From an uncultured Erysipelotrichaceae bacterium (GTDB taxonomy: Bacteria > Bacillota_I > Bacilli_A > Erysipelotrichales > Erysipelotrichaceae): a DNA stretch of 6,042 nt. Positions 5,987 through 6,042 of this stretch are shown here, piece by piece. The notes below the pieces were generated by a model that saw nothing but the letters and a program-made list of their open reading frames with translations, had not been told where the DNA came from and did no database searches. The translations under genes were made by a program, and so were the position numbers. How positions within the stretch are numbered: position 1 is the first letter of the stretch; each line of letters begins with the position of its first letter. The DNA lies in contig CADBMY010000166.1 of NCBI GenBank assembly GCA_902795905.1, forward strand, positions 1-6,042, given 5' to 3'.

Positions 5987-6042
5987 ATGAAACTGGTATA
6001 CAAACCCGCGCCTAATTACCGCAGCCCTCAGAGTACTTCCGG
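5987..6042 (+). CDS. rnfD: Rnf complex membrane subunit RnfD, 5' fragment
   Basis: Only the first 18 codons are in the window (MKLVYKPAPNYRSPQSTS). The APNYRSPQST stretch matches the short cytosolic N-terminus of RnfD, normally SPHxRSxxST, just before the first membrane helix. RnfD is an integral membrane protein that carries a covalent FMN, attached by ApbE, and forms part of the ion-translocating path with RnfG. Position 13 bases after rnfC agrees with the usual rnfC-rnfD order. The gene is truncated by the window edge, not broken. Confidence 0.85.
   Translation, partial: MKLVYKPAPNYRSPQSTS

Noticed and set aside
1..6042. tRNA, rRNA, CRISPR array, insertion sequence or prophage attachment site
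   Set aside because: I looked on both strands and found no cloverleaf-like sequence, spaced repeats, transposase motifs or flanking terminal repeats. The only repeats are the lipoprotein domain copies and short palindromes.

Overview
The window looks like a chromosomal segment of a low-to-moderate GC, Gram-positive anaerobe of the Bacillota, probably a gut-type clostridial or erysipelotrichial lineage. The reasons are two lipobox lipoproteins, strong AGGAGG-type ribosome binding sites, an Rnf complex that begins with rnfC and is paired with a lipoprotein ApbE, and an EF-G/Tet(M)-like GTPase fused to a YacP/Rae1-type NYN nuclease. This placement is inference; no rRNA or other marker gene is present.

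Layout. Positions 1-127 are AT-rich, carry no gene I can support, and end in the leader of the first gene. Positions 128-889 (+) encode a secreted lipoprotein of unknown function built from two tandem copies of a ~103-residue domain. It is closed by a clear intrinsic terminator (907-940). The next promoter appears to start inside that terminator's T-tract and drives 975-3452 (+), a five-domain translational GTPase carrying a C-terminal NYN endoribonuclease domain. On the opposite strand, 3449-4579 (-) encodes a lipoprotein flavin transferase (ApbE). Its stop codon overlaps that of the GTPase gene within a shared CTAG. A ~105-bp divergent promoter region (4580-4683) follows, with two near-mirror extended -10 elements around a 12-bp palindrome. 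From it starts rnfC (4684-5973, +), followed after 13 bases by the beginning of rnfD (5987 onward, cut by the window edge).

How the genes fit together. ApbE attaches FMN covalently to threonines of Rnf subunits (RnfG and RnfD), so the divergent apbE/rnfCD pair is a functional unit: RnfC takes electrons at the cytosolic face of the ferredoxin:NAD+ oxidoreductase, and ApbE matures its membrane flavoproteins from the outer face. The GTPase-nuclease fusion is a separate unit and is the most interesting gene here. A ribosomal A-site-binding GTPase joined to a nuclease whose stand-alone relative cuts mRNA in the A site suggests a single-chain ribosome-rescue or mRNA-surveillance factor. This gene and apbE both appear to be transcribed as leaderless or nearly leaderless mRNAs, while the lipoprotein, rnfC and rnfD have ordinary Shine-Dalgarno sequences.
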